From positions 186,001-250,000 of the forward strand of contig NZ_DALZFB010000003.1 of NCBI RefSeq assembly GCF_031979925.1: a stretch of DNA of 64,000 nucleotides, given 5' to 3'. Positions 51,193 to 60,462 of this stretch are shown one piece after another. The translations under genes and the position numbers were made by a program. Each line of letters starts with the position of its first letter. The first letter of the stretch is position 1. Origin of the DNA: Pseudescherichia sp031979925. GTDB lineage: Bacteria; Pseudomonadota; Gammaproteobacteria; Enterobacterales; Enterobacteriaceae. The notes under the pieces were generated by a model. The model saw only the letters and a list, made by a program, of their open reading frames with translations, searched no databases and was not told where the DNA came from.

Positions 51193-53340
51193 TTACCAGG
51201 CGTAGCTGACCGTGGCGGTGGCGGTACGTCCGATGCCCCAGAAGCAGGCGCTGTCGCTGGCGCATGACGCAACGTACTTGGTATCGGCCACGTTATTGAC
51301 GTTAAGCTGCACCGTAGCGCCTTTCAGGCTGCTGCTCGCCTCTCCCAGATCGTAGCTCAGCATTGCATCGTAGAGATCCACCGCCGGAACCTTAAAGGTG
51401 TTGCGTGCGTCGCCGTAGCTGGTGCCGAGATAGCGCATGCCAACGCCTGCGGTGAGGCTTTTGAGCGGGCCGGACGGCAGCGTGTAGCTGGCAAAAGCCG
51501 AGGCTATATGGGTTGGGATCCGCGCCGGGGTCTTGCCCTGGGTGCCTGCCACGGTGGTGCTGGCGGTCTCCGCGTCGGTATAGGTGTAGGAGCCGATCAG
51601 GTTCAGGCTATCAAACAGGGTGGAGTGGATCTCCGTTTCAACCCCCTTCGAGTGCACTTCTCCGGCGTTTTCAAACCAGCCCAGCGAGCTGTTGTAAGTC
51701 GGGACGTTGCTCTGCTTGAGATCGTAGACCGCCAGCGTCATCAGGGTGCTCTCCACCGGCTGATACTTCACGCCCACCTCGGTCTGCTTGCCGGTTGTGG
51801 GCTTGAACGGGGCCAGGCCCGGTGCGCGGTTGGTTTGCAGGTTCGGCTCAAACGAGGTGCTGTAGCTGATATAGGGCGAGAGGCCGAAATCAAAGGCGTA
51901 GAGCAGGCCGGTACGCCAGGTGAACTTATTATCGTTCTGCTGCACGCTGCCGTCATCGGAGGTAAAGTCGCTGGTGCGTACCTCATCCCAGTCGTAGCGG
52001 CCGGAGAGCAGCAGCTCCCAGTTGTTCCAGCTCAGCTGATCCTGCAGATAGAGACCCATCTGATCCAGATCCTGCTGCTCGTCGCTGGCGGTGCTGAAGG
52101 TGCTCTCATCGACGTTGATACCATAGACCGGATTTAGCCAGTTCAGGTTGTACTGCGCACCCATGCCGCGCTTCAGACTCTGAGCGTCCCGGCTGGATTT
52201 GTAATCCAGGCCGCCAAGCAGGGTATGGTTCACCTCTGCGGTGGTGAACTGCGCCTCCAGCTGATTATCGATGCCGAACTCGTCGGTCTGGCGCTCTTCG
52301 TGCTGGGCGCGACGGGTCAGCAGCGTGCTGTTCGGTGCGCTGGAGGCATAAACGAGATAGCGGTACTTCTGCTTGATGGTGGCGTAGCGCGCATTCTGGC
52401 GGAAGGTAAAGACGTCATCGAACTGATGCTCGAACTCATAGCCCACCATCGTCTGCTCACGCCAGGACTGGTTATAGTTCGGATCGCTGACGTTGAAGTC
52501 TAGCGGAATGTGCTGCCCGTCGGCGCTCCGCACCGTGCCGTAGGCGGGCAGGAAGTTGCGATAGCCTGCGTCCGGATCCTTCTGGTAGCTGGTGAGCAGG
52601 GTAAAACGCGTCTCATCGTTAGGGTACCAGGTCAGGGCCGGAGCGATGGCCATGCGCTCCTCTTTATAGTCTTTGACCTGGCTGTGCTGGGTGCGGGCGA
52701 TACCGTTCAGGCGATAGAGCAGGCGGCCATCGTCGCTCAGCTGGCCACCGAAATCGAACGCTCCCTCTGCCAGCTCATCGTTACCGGTGCGGAACTGAAC
52801 GCGGTGGATCGCTTCGCTGGTGGGGCGCTTGCTGGTCATGCCGATCAGGCCGCCTGGGTTGACCTGGCCGAAGAGCACCGAGGCGGGGCCGCGTACCAGC
52901 TCCACGCGCTCCAGCAGCCAGGGATCAACGGTGCCGGTTTGCGACGAGGCGGTTGCCCCGAAGCTCAGACCGTCGAGAAATTTCGGCACGTAGCTGAAGC
53001 CGCGCACGAACACCTCATCGTTACGGTTCGAGGAGCCACGATACTCGGTAAAGACCCCGGCGGAGTAGCGCAGCGCCTGCGAGACCGAGGTAACGTCCAG
53101 GGCCTGCATCTGATCGCGGGTAATCACCGATACCGACTGCGGAGTCTTCACCAGCTCGGCTGAGGTTTTGGTTGCCGACAGCGTTTTGGTCGCCACCATC
53201 CCTTTCAGCGGCGCGGTAGGATCCTCCGCCGCGCCCGTTGTCACTACCAGCGTCTCCTCATTGGCTAGCGCAGGCGTCGCCGCCCCCACAGCCGCTAAAC
53301 TCAGTAACCACGTCTGCATTATCTTGTTATTTTTAAGCAT
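51193..53340 (-). CDS. TonB-dependent ferric siderophore receptor, FhuA/FoxA-like
   Basis: Outer-membrane receptor of 715 residues. A signal peptide ends ATPALA; the TonB box is ETLVVTT; the plug has VKTPQSVSVITRDQM, DEVFVRGF and LERVELVRGPASVLFGQVNPGG. The end, VNNVADTKYVASCASDSACFWGIGR, has the Cys pair and FWG found at the end of FhuA and FoxA, so hydroxamate siderophores such as ferrichrome or ferrioxamine are likely ligands. It is divergent from an exported Fes-like esterase, with a Fur-like dyad between. Confidence 0.88.
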   Translation of the reverse strand: MLKNNKIMQTWLLSLAAVGAATPALANEETLVVTTGAAEDPTAPLKGMVATKTLSATKTSAELVKTPQSVSVITRDQMQALDVTSVSQALRYSAGVFTEYRGSSNRNDEVFVRGFSYVPKFLDGLSFGATASSQTGTVDPWLLERVELVRGPASVLFGQVNPGGLIGMTSKRPTSEAIHRVQFRTGNDELAEGAFDFGGQLSDDGRLLYRLNGIARTQHSQVKDYKEERMAIAPALTWYPNDETRFTLLTSYQKDPDAGYRNFLPAYGTVRSADGQHIPLDFNVSDPNYNQSWREQTMVGYEFEHQFDDVFTFRQNARYATIKQKYRYLVYASSAPNSTLLTRRAQHEERQTDEFGIDNQLEAQFTTAEVNHTLLGGLDYKSSRDAQSLKRGMGAQYNLNWLNPVYGINVDESTFSTASDEQQDLDQMGLYLQDQLSWNNWELLLSGRYDWDEVRTSDFTSDDGSVQQNDNKFTWRTGLLYAFDFGLSPYISYSTSFEPNLQTNRAPGLAPFKPTTGKQTEVGVKYQPVESTLMTLAVYDLKQSNVPTYNSSLGWFENAGEVHSKGVETEIHSTLFDSLNLIGSYTYTDAETASTTVAGTQGKTPARIPTHIASAFASYTLPSGPLKSLTAGVGMRYLGTSYGDARNTFKVPAVDLYDAMLSYDLGEASSSLKGATVQLNVNNVADTKYVASCASDSACFWGIGRTATATVSYAW

Positions 53341-53416
53341 TATTACCTGTTCCCTTGCCTGTTTGAGATCCCTGCCAGCAGAGCAGAGAGGCTATCATTA
53401 ACGGCGCGAATGATAT

Positions 53417-53437
53417 TGCAAATTATTACCATTTGCA
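53417..53437. promoter_or_regulatory. Fur-like dyad between receptor and esterase genes
   Basis: TGCAAAT-TATTACC-ATTTGCA is a perfect 7-bp inverted repeat, and its middle 19 bp match the Fur consensus at about 12 positions. It lies between both starts and could control both. Confidence 0.55.
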
Positions 53438-53476
53438 TTAGCGTTGTTGGCAAATTCTGGTAGGGAAACGTGAACA

Positions 53477-55045
53477 ATGAAGATGGCGGTAGGCGGTTTA
53501 TTGATGGGGCTAAGCGCATTACCTGCGATGGCGGCGACCTGTAATACACCAGCGATGCAGGGCGAGCAGCAGGGGAAATTTGATGCCAGCGGCGAGGTCT
53601 GTTTTCAGCTGCCGCGGCTGGAGGAGAACTACGTTGCCGCCACGCTCTATGGTGTAACCGATGCCCGCCTGCTGGATGGCAACAATCGCCGCCTGCGCAC
53701 GCTGCTGGAGGATGGTCCCCCGGACGGCGAGCAGTCGCTGCTTTTCGCCCTGCCGGTACAGCAGCCTTCGTCGCTGGTGCTGCACGGGGAAGAGGGGATG
53801 CGCTGGCGCTTTAACTGGCAGATGCATGAGACCACGCCGCTGCGCCGCGCGCAGGTGCTGGATCCGGTCAGCCCGGCACTCCAGCGGCTGGCGGCCCAGC
53901 TTGCAGCCGGAGGCTCCAGCGAGAACTTCTGGCAGGCGCGACAGCTGGCAGGGACGCCGCTGATCGAGCCGGTGGACGGCAGCCATAAGCGCGTGACCTT
54001 CCTGTGGCGCGGCGCGCGCAGTAACGTCTTCATCCTCGGCTCACCGGGAGGCAATCACGATCCGCTCTTCCGGCTGGGCAACTCTGACGTCTGGTTCCGC
54101 AGCTATGTGGTGCCAAACGATACGGTGATGCAGTATAAGCTGGCGCCGGATGTGCCTCAGCTCGCGGGCAGCGCCGTGCCGCAGCGGCGTGCTATTCTGG
54201 TGAGCGCCCAGGCCGATCCCCTCAACCCACAGACCCTTAGCGAGCCGCACAGCGATCGCTGGAAACGCGCCTCGCTGCTCGATCTTACTTCTGCCCGCTA
54301 CTTCAGCAACGCGGCGATGGCTCAGCCGGTGCGCCACGGCACGCTAACCCGTCACCGTCTGCACAGCGAGTTGCTAAACAACAGCCGGGAGATAACCCTC
54401 TACCGACCGCGCACGGCGCAGCCCGCACGCTGGACGCTGATCCTGTTTGATGGCAAAACCTGGCAGGGGGATTATCACACTGCCAGCGTGCTGGACGCGC
54501 TGATCGCCCGCCACACGCTGCCGCCGGTTAATGTGGTATTTGTTGACAGCCTTGATGCGGCGCGGCGCGGCAAGGAGCTGCCGCCTAACCCGGCCTTCGC
54601 CGACTTTATGGCTCACGAGCTGCTGCCGTGGCTGCGCCAGCGCGGCGTGGCGCTGACGCGAAGCAAGACGGTGGTAGGCGGAGCAAGCTATGGCGGGCTG
54701 GCCTCCTCCTGGGTGGCGCTGCGCTATCCGCGCCTGTTTGGCAACGTGCTGAGCCTATCCGGCTCCTACTGGTGGTCGCCGAAAGGGGAAGCTCCCGGCT
54801 GGCTGACGCGCCAGTATCAGCAGTCGCCGCGCTACCCGGTGCGCTTCTGGGTAGAGGCCGGACGGTTTGAGACGCAAGGTAAAGGAGGCGGGATCTACCG
54901 CGACAGCGCGGAGTTTGCCCGGGTGCTGGACGACAAGGGGTACAGCGTCAGCTTCCACCCCTGGTCAAGCGGCCATGATTATGCCGCCTGGACCGAGGCG
55001 CTGGTCTATGGCCTGCGCGACCTAACGGGAGGAGTGGTTCAGTGA
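53477..55045 (+). CDS. Exported Fes/IroD-like siderophore esterase
   Basis: Protein of 522 residues with a signal peptide MKMAVGGLLMGLSALPAMA, an N-terminal Fes-type domain (VTFLWRGARSNVFILGSPGG, then NSDVWFRSYVVPNDT) and an alpha/beta hydrolase domain. The nucleophile is Ser404 in GGASYGG; a His lies in GHDYAAW. Fes and IroD are cytoplasmic, IroE is periplasmic but lacks the N-terminal domain, so a full-length Fes with a signal peptide is unusual. It would cleave catecholate esters in the periplasm. It is divergent from a hydroxamate-type receptor. Its last 24 bp overlap the end of ybdJ on the other strand. Confidence 0.82.
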   Translation: MKMAVGGLLMGLSALPAMAATCNTPAMQGEQQGKFDASGEVCFQLPRLEENYVAATLYGVTDARLLDGNNRRLRTLLEDGPPDGEQSLLFALPVQQPSSLVLHGEEGMRWRFNWQMHETTPLRRAQVLDPVSPALQRLAAQLAAGGSSENFWQARQLAGTPLIEPVDGSHKRVTFLWRGARSNVFILGSPGGNHDPLFRLGNSDVWFRSYVVPNDTVMQYKLAPDVPQLAGSAVPQRRAILVSAQADPLNPQTLSEPHSDRWKRASLLDLTSARYFSNAAMAQPVRHGTLTRHRLHSELLNNSREITLYRPRTAQPARWTLILFDGKTWQGDYHTASVLDALIARHTLPPVNVVFVDSLDAARRGKELPPNPAFADFMAHELLPWLRQRGVALTRSKTVVGGASYGGLASSWVALRYPRLFGNVLSLSGSYWWSPKGEAPGWLTRQYQQSPRYPVRFWVEAGRFETQGKGGGIYRDSAEFARVLDDKGYSVSFHPWSSGHDYAAWTEALVYGLRDLTGGVVQ

Positions 55046-55279
55046 GAACCAGCGCCGCCAGATAAAGCGCAGCACGTAGTACTCTATGGTCCCGAGCAGC
55101 AGGAACCAGGCGCAAAACAGCAGGGTATAGAGCTGCCCGGCGTCCACCAGATGAAAGGTAGCGATAAGCTGCTGCGTCAGCGCGCCACCCGGCGAAGGGA
55201 CGGGCAGCAGCAGGCAGGAGAGGAAGGCCAGCAGTAAGATACCTGCGGCCGTCATCAGGGATTCAAGCGGGTGCGTCAT
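55022..55279 (-). CDS. ybdJ: Small inner-membrane protein YbdJ
   Basis: Protein of 85 residues with two hydrophobic segments (LMTAAGILLLAFLSCLLLPV and LYTLLFCAWFLLLGTIEYYVL) and end RFIWRRWFSL, as in E. coli YbdJ. Function unknown. It is 68 bp after ybdK start-side neighbour order is conserved (ybdJ next to ybdK). Its 3' end overlaps the esterase gene tail to tail. Confidence 0.92.
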   Translation of the reverse strand: MTHPLESLMTAAGILLLAFLSCLLLPVPSPGGALTQQLIATFHLVDAGQLYTLLFCAWFLLLGTIEYYVLRFIWRRWFSLNHSSR

Positions 55280-55347
55280 GGTGATGTTAATCGTCAGTTA
55301 AAACGATATTGTCAGCCATTTGCTATAGGGGCGCAACATCAAGCGGC

Positions 55348-56466
55348 CTAATTGGCTGCCCAGATCTCCGCGTGCTTCTGCACCAGCCCAATCAGCGAGC
55401 CGCCGTCGGCAACGAAATCGCGCATCAGCTGATCCTCACTTTTACCACGCCGTACAAACTGCGCCAGCGCTTCCAGGGCGCTGCTGCCGTTCAGCTTATC
55501 GGCGTAGGGGGCAATTTTATCCAGCAGGCGCTGAATATCTTCGCCAATGGTAATCTGCTCACCGGTATGCACGTCGGTCAGCACGCCTGCAAAGCCGTAG
55601 CGGCAGGCCTGGAAGCGGTTGAACTTATAGAGCAGATAGTCACGCTCCTGCATCTTGAACGGCCGCTCGGCCAGCAGCCAGTGGGAGATCGCCTGGATAA
55701 ACCCGGCAATGTTCACCGCATGGCCGAGGGTCAGCGGGGTATCCATCACCCGCACCTCAACCGTACCAAAGTGCGGGCTGGGGCGAATATCCCAGTGCAG
55801 ATCTTTGATGCTGTCGATCATGCTGGTGTAGCTCAGGCGGCGGAACAGCCCCTCAAACTCTGACCAGTTACTGACCCAGGGAGCGTGACCGTTATCCGGA
55901 AACGCAGAGAAGATGTTAAGCCGCGACGAGGCGAAGCGGGTGTCGGTGCCCTGGATATAGGGTGAAGCCGCGCCAAGGGCAATAAAGTGGGGCACGAAGC
56001 GCGACAGGCCATGCATCAGATAGATGGCATCGTCGCCGCTCGGGCAGCCTACGTGAACGTGCTGGCCGAACACCGTCGCCTGCTGCACCAGATAGCCAAA
56101 CATCTCCAGCGTGCGTGCGTAGCGTTCGTCATCGCACACCTCCTGACGCTGCCACGTCTGGAACGGGTGTGTGCCGCCGCCACAAATTTGCAGATGGTGT
56201 TCGCTGGCGGCGCGCAGGATGGTCTGCTGCATGGCGGAGAACTGTCCGGCAGCCTGGTGGATATCCCCGCAGACGCCGGTGGCGATCTCCAGCATGCTTT
56301 CAGTAATGTCGTGCTTCACCTCGCCACCTTTGACTTCGGCTTTGACGGCGTCAATCAACGTGGAGGAGTCCTGGCTGAGGTCGTATCCTGGCGGGTTAAC
56401 CACCTGTAGCTCCAGTTCAATCCCCAGGGTAAAGGCATCAGATCGATGAAAGTCAGGTAGAGGCAT
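55348..56466 (-). CDS. ybdK: Carboxylate-amine ligase YbdK (GCS2 family)
   Basis: ATP-dependent enzyme of 372 residues, equal to E. coli YbdK, with weak glutamate-cysteine ligase activity. It starts MPLPDFHRSDAFTLGIELELQVVNP; the ATP and metal residues lie in GIELELQ, GTHPFQ, HVHVG and FGTVEVRVMDTP. It lies upstream of ybdJ on the same strand. Its true substrate in the cell is unclear. Confidence 0.95.
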   Translation of the reverse strand: MPLPDFHRSDAFTLGIELELQVVNPPGYDLSQDSSTLIDAVKAEVKGGEVKHDITESMLEIATGVCGDIHQAAGQFSAMQQTILRAASEHHLQICGGGTHPFQTWQRQEVCDDERYARTLEMFGYLVQQATVFGQHVHVGCPSGDDAIYLMHGLSRFVPHFIALGAASPYIQGTDTRFASSRLNIFSAFPDNGHAPWVSNWSEFEGLFRRLSYTSMIDSIKDLHWDIRPSPHFGTVEVRVMDTPLTLGHAVNIAGFIQAISHWLLAERPFKMQERDYLLYKFNRFQACRYGFAGVLTDVHTGEQITIGEDIQRLLDKIAPYADKLNGSSALEALAQFVRRGKSEDQLMRDFVADGGSLIGLVQKHAEIWAAN

Positions 56467-56559
56467 AGGTAAACTCGCTGTTGTCTGTTTTTATTCAGTA
56501 TAGAGCGGGTTTGACCCTAACCGAGGCGGTAGCGGGGCAACAGGCGATAAATCAGACAA

Positions 56560-58035
56560 TTACAGCTGCTGTAGCTGCCTCTGTAGCACCTCGACGCCCG
56601 GCGCGATAGCCTCAGGGTTAATGGCGTGAAAGCCCATGCGAAAGAAGTTGTCAGGCGGCGCAGTATCCAGGAAATGGCGTGCGCCCGGCTCAATCAGCAC
56701 CCCTGCGTGGGCCGCTCGCCACGTCAGCTGCTGGGTATTCACCGATGCCGGGGTTCGCAGCCAAAAGGCGTTAGCGTGCTCGCTTCCTGCCATTAGCGAG
56801 CACTCCGGCAGAGAGGTGCGCAGCGCAGCTGCCAGCGTCTCCCAACGACGGGCAGAGTCGTCGTGGTAGCGGCGCAAATGGGTTTCGTAGTAGCCCTGAG
56901 CAAGAAAGTGCGCCATCTGATACTGAATATTGGCCGGTGGATGGCGGTACATCAGACGCCTGAGTGCGCGCGCCTCGTCAATGAGATCCGGGTCGGCCAC
57001 CATAAAGCCCAGCCGCAGGCCAGGGGAGAGCGCCTTCGACAGGCTGCTGACATAGATTACCCGCCCGCTGCGATCGTTGGCCTTCAGCGCCGGCAGCGGG
57101 TTCTGCATAAAGTTACTCTCTGAATCATAGTCGTCTTCGATAATCACCGCGTCGTGACGAGCAGCGTGAGTCAGCAGCTGTGTGCGGCGGGCGCTGCTCA
57201 TCGTCACTCCCGTAGGCACCTGATGGCCGGGCGTCACGTAGTAGTAGTCGCAGGGCGCGTCGCCGAGTACCAGCCCCTCTTCGTCTACCGGGTGCGGCAC
57301 AATACTGGCATCACTGAGTAAAAAGGTGTTGATTGCTTCACGAAAGCCGGGGTTTTCTACCGCCACCCGCGTCTGCCGTGACATCAGCAGGCGGGTCAGC
57401 AGATAGAGGGCATTTTGCGATCCAAGGGTAATCAGGATCTCATCTGGGGCGGCAACGATGCCGCGTTTAGGCAGCACGCGGGTGCGGATCTGCTCAATCA
57501 GCATCGGCACATCCTGATCGATATGGTCGACCACCCAGGCCGGATCGCGTACGCCGCCGTGCAGCCAGTTTGCCGCCGCACGCCACGTAGTAAGCGGGAA
57601 GCGATGGGTGTCCGGCTGGCCGTAGATAAAGGGGTAGCGATAGTGCATCCAGCCGGCGGGCTTGAAAATCGACTCCTGCTGGCTGGGCTGCATCTTCAGC
57701 CTTTCGCCCCAGCGTGGTGCATTTTTTACACATTCCGGTGCAGGCGGCTCCAGCTCTCGCGCCGACGTTCCGGGCTGCGGGGCGTGGTAGTCCGGGTGTA
57801 GATAGTAGCCGCTGCGCGGGCGACTGATCAGATAGCCCTCGTTGACTAACCCCTCGAAAACCAGCGCCGTGGTATTGCGGGAGACGTTGAGCTGCGCGGC
57901 CAGCGCCCGGCAGGAGGGCAGCGGCGCATCAAGCGGGAAAATGCCGCTCAGAATGGCGTCGATTAGCAACTCACGCACCTGCTCCTGCAAACCGCGCTGA
58001 CTGTCGAAATTAATATGCAGTAAGTGACGAATCAT
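56560..58035 (-). CDS. MocR-family regulator (GntR HTH fused to aminotransferase-like domain)
   Basis: Protein of 491 residues. Residues 1-75 form a GntR winged HTH (LQEQVRELLIDAILSGIFPLD, SRNTTALVFEGLVNEGYL); from about 115 on there is a fold-type I aminotransferase-like domain with PLP site (IEDDYDSESNF; SSLSKALSPGLRLGF holds the Lys). The ATG at 58035 has AAGGAG 7 bp before it; the frame is open further up but without similarity. It is divergent from an amino acid ABC importer and near an aminotransferase gene, so it likely controls both. Confidence 0.9.
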   Translation of the reverse strand: MIRHLLHINFDSQRGLQEQVRELLIDAILSGIFPLDAPLPSCRALAAQLNVSRNTTALVFEGLVNEGYLISRPRSGYYLHPDYHAPQPGTSARELEPPAPECVKNAPRWGERLKMQPSQQESIFKPAGWMHYRYPFIYGQPDTHRFPLTTWRAAANWLHGGVRDPAWVVDHIDQDVPMLIEQIRTRVLPKRGIVAAPDEILITLGSQNALYLLTRLLMSRQTRVAVENPGFREAINTFLLSDASIVPHPVDEEGLVLGDAPCDYYYVTPGHQVPTGVTMSSARRTQLLTHAARHDAVIIEDDYDSESNFMQNPLPALKANDRSGRVIYVSSLSKALSPGLRLGFMVADPDLIDEARALRRLMYRHPPANIQYQMAHFLAQGYYETHLRRYHDDSARRWETLAAALRTSLPECSLMAGSEHANAFWLRTPASVNTQQLTWRAAHAGVLIEPGARHFLDTAPPDNFFRMGFHAINPEAIAPGVEVLQRQLQQL

Positions 58036-58116
58036 AGTGCGCTCCTTCAGACTCTTTAATGCCATGCAGCAAGTTTTGTACCAGCTTATTTCGTGCTGAC
58101 ACGGACACGTGCCGGA

Positions 58117-58127
58117 ACTGGCTCTAT
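58117..58127 (+). promoter_or_regulatory. Repeated element actggctctat, copy 1
   Basis: An 11-bp element between the MocR gene and the ABC importer, repeated exactly at 62143 before the aminotransferase gene. A candidate MocR binding site; inference only. Confidence 0.45.
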
Positions 58128-58261
58128 TCAGAATGCCTAAAGCCTCCCTATTGTAAAAACGCATCCCAAGCAACCGGGCGTTACGTTAATTCGGCACGGT
58201 TATTGCAGCAACATAAACGTCGCGGCGGTAATCGCCTGGCATATAAATTTAAGGTGGAACG

Positions 58262-59113
58262 ATGAAAAAATTTATCGGCAAATATTGTCTTGCAGCAATC
58301 CTGGTGATGGCATTTTCCCACCATGCGGTAGCCAGAGATTTACCTGAAATTGAAAAGTCCGGAACGTTTAAAGTCGCTACCGAAGATGATTATGCGCCGT
58401 TTAACTTTATGACCGACGGTAAGAGCGACGGCTTTAACAAGGACATGCTCGACGAGCTGAAAAAATATGCCAAATTCAATATCGACCAGAGTATTTTGCC
58501 GTGGACCGGCCTGCTGGCCGCCGTCTCTACTGGGCAATATGATATGGCGCTGACCGGAGCGGTAATTACCGATGAGCGCCTTAACGTATTTAATTTCACG
58601 CCGCCGTGGGCTTCTGCCCAGCACTATTTTGTTAAGCGTGCGGGTGACGATAGGCTGAATTCTATTAAAGATCTCAGCGGCAAAAAAGTGGGCGTACAGG
58701 CCGGAAGCGCGCTGCTTGCCCGTCTGCCCGAGCTGAAGACGATGCTGGAGAAAGAGGGCGGCAAGCTCGGCCCGGTAGTGGAGTATCCCTCCTACCCGGA
58801 AGCCTATGCCGATCTGGCGAACAAACGCCTCGACTACGTGATCAACGTGGTGATCTCGGTGAATGACCTGGTGAAGGCCAAGCCAAAGGTCTTCGCCAAA
58901 GGGCTGGCGGTATCTGGCCCAGGTTATATGGCCTGGCCTATCCCGAAAAACTCGCCGGAGCTTTTGGTTTACATGACCAAATTTATCAATCACCTGCGGG
59001 AAAGCGGCAGATTGAAAGAGTTACAGATGAAGTGGTTTGGCGAAACCTACGACGATCTGCCTAACGAGCCGATCACCAGCGCTGAGCAGTTCCATAAGCT
59101 AGCCGGATCATAA
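58262..59113 (+). CDS. Polar amino acid ABC transporter substrate-binding protein
   Basis: Periplasmic protein of 283 residues with signal peptide ending HHAVA. SGTFKVATEDDYAPFNFM and DMLDELKKYAKFNIDQSILPWTGLLAAVSTGQYDM broken up are the start of the type 3 solute-binding fold, with residues that grip an alpha-amino and carboxyl group. It is first in a four-gene operon with two permeases and an ATPase. The exact amino acid or amine is unknown. Confidence 0.9.
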   Translation: MKKFIGKYCLAAILVMAFSHHAVARDLPEIEKSGTFKVATEDDYAPFNFMTDGKSDGFNKDMLDELKKYAKFNIDQSILPWTGLLAAVSTGQYDMALTGAVITDERLNVFNFTPPWASAQHYFVKRAGDDRLNSIKDLSGKKVGVQAGSALLARLPELKTMLEKEGGKLGPVVEYPSYPEAYADLANKRLDYVINVVISVNDLVKAKPKVFAKGLAVSGPGYMAWPIPKNSPELLVYMTKFINHLRESGRLKELQMKWFGETYDDLPNEPITSAEQFHKLAGS

Positions 59114-59140
59114 GCGCGTAACTTAACGGAGGAGGGCAAC

Positions 59141-59782
59141 ATGGATTCAATGGCATGGCAGTTACTGATTGAAGGCGCATGGACGACCCTCTGGATCTCA
59201 GGCCTGGCAATCGTCTTTGGCGTCGTGACAGGTCTGGTCATCGCCTTTATCAGAATGATGAAGATCCCCATCGTCGATCAGATTCTGGTGACCTACATCA
59301 GCCTGGCCCGCGCCACGCCGTTGGTGACGCTGGTGCTGTTTCTGTTCCTGTCGCTGCCGACGCTGGGCATTAACATGGATAAAACCCTGGCGGCGATTGT
59401 TGCCCTGACCCTCAACACCTCGGCGTTTAACGCCGAGATCTGGCGCAACGCCTTCCGCAATTTTCCCCGCGCCCAGCGGGAGGCCGCCGAGTCGGTGGGG
59501 ATGCGGCGCTGGACCTACTTTCGTTACATTATGCTGCCGCAGATGTGGATTGAGAGCCTGCCCGCGCTGGTTAACGAGATGTCCTTTTTGATTAAAGGCA
59601 GTCCGGCGATTGCGGTCATCGGCGTGGTCGATCTGACCCGTGTCACCAACCGTATCTCATCGGTTACCTACGAGCCGCTGTCGCCGATCCTCGCCGCCGG
59701 TCTGCTCTACGTGGTGATTATCGGCCTGCTGCTGAAGTTGCAGAGCATGGCGGAACGCAAAGCTAAACGTCTGGCGCGTTAA
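59141..59782 (+). CDS. Polar amino acid ABC transporter permease 1
   Basis: Inner-membrane protein of 213 residues of the HisM/GlnP type. It has about five hydrophobic segments and the loop FRNFPRAQREAAESVGMRRWTYFRYIMLPQ broken as EAAESVGM plus LPQ, contacting the ATPase. GGAGGAG lies 6 bp before the ATG. It pairs with the next gene product. Confidence 0.9.
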   Translation: MDSMAWQLLIEGAWTTLWISGLAIVFGVVTGLVIAFIRMMKIPIVDQILVTYISLARATPLVTLVLFLFLSLPTLGINMDKTLAAIVALTLNTSAFNAEIWRNAFRNFPRAQREAAESVGMRRWTYFRYIMLPQMWIESLPALVNEMSFLIKGSPAIAVIGVVDLTRVTNRISSVTYEPLSPILAAGLLYVVIIGLLLKLQSMAERKAKRLAR

Positions 59783-59796
59783 CAGCAGGAGGATCT

Positions 59797-60462
59797 ATGG
59801 ATCAGTGGAGTATCGTATGGTCGGCGCGGGAAAGTTTTTTTAACGGCCTGCTGGCGACGCTGGAGCTATTTATTATCGCCGCCGTGGTTGGCCTGGCGAT
59901 AGGTACTGCGCTCTGCTACGTCATGGAGCATCAGAATCGCGTTGTCGATCGACTTATTATCGGTTTCGTCAGCCTGATGCGCGCCATCCCTTTTTTAATC
60001 CTCGCCTACCTGCTCTATTATGGCTTGCCGGAGCTGGGCATCAGCATGGAGGCCTGGAGCGCAGGGCTGCTGGCGCTGGTTATTTATCACGGAGCCTACT
60101 TCTTTGAAATATTGCGCAGCCAGCGGCGCATATTCTCTGCTGGCTATATTGAGGCGGCGATCTCTCAGGGCTTCTCCCGCTATAAAATATTCCGCCGTAT
60201 TATTTTACCCAACATATTTTCATCGTCGCTGCCGCTAATGGGCAATCAGCTGATTATCTGCCTCAAGGATACGGCGTTCCTGAGCATTATTACCGTGCAG
60301 GAAATTACCGCGGCGGCTAACGGCGTGCAGTCGACCTATTTTATTCCGTTTAATGCATTTATTGTCGCGATTGGTCTCTACTGGGCCATCAGCATCTTGC
60401 TGGAACTGCTGATTAAGCGACTGAGCGTCTACGGTGCCAGAAGAGGAATGACCCATGCATGA
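59797..60462 (+). CDS. Polar amino acid ABC transporter permease 2
   Basis: Second inner-membrane permease, 221 residues. LMRAIPFLILAYLLYYGLPELG and EAAISQGFSRYKIFRRIILPN hold the usual family features. It starts 14 bp after permease 1 with AGGAGG, and overlaps the ATPase gene by 8 bp. Heterodimer with permease 1 expected. Confidence 0.9.
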   Translation: MDQWSIVWSARESFFNGLLATLELFIIAAVVGLAIGTALCYVMEHQNRVVDRLIIGFVSLMRAIPFLILAYLLYYGLPELGISMEAWSAGLLALVIYHGAYFFEILRSQRRIFSAGYIEAAISQGFSRYKIFRRIILPNIFSSSLPLMGNQLIICLKDTAFLSIITVQEITAAANGVQSTYFIPFNAFIVAIGLYWAISILLELLIKRLSVYGARRGMTHA

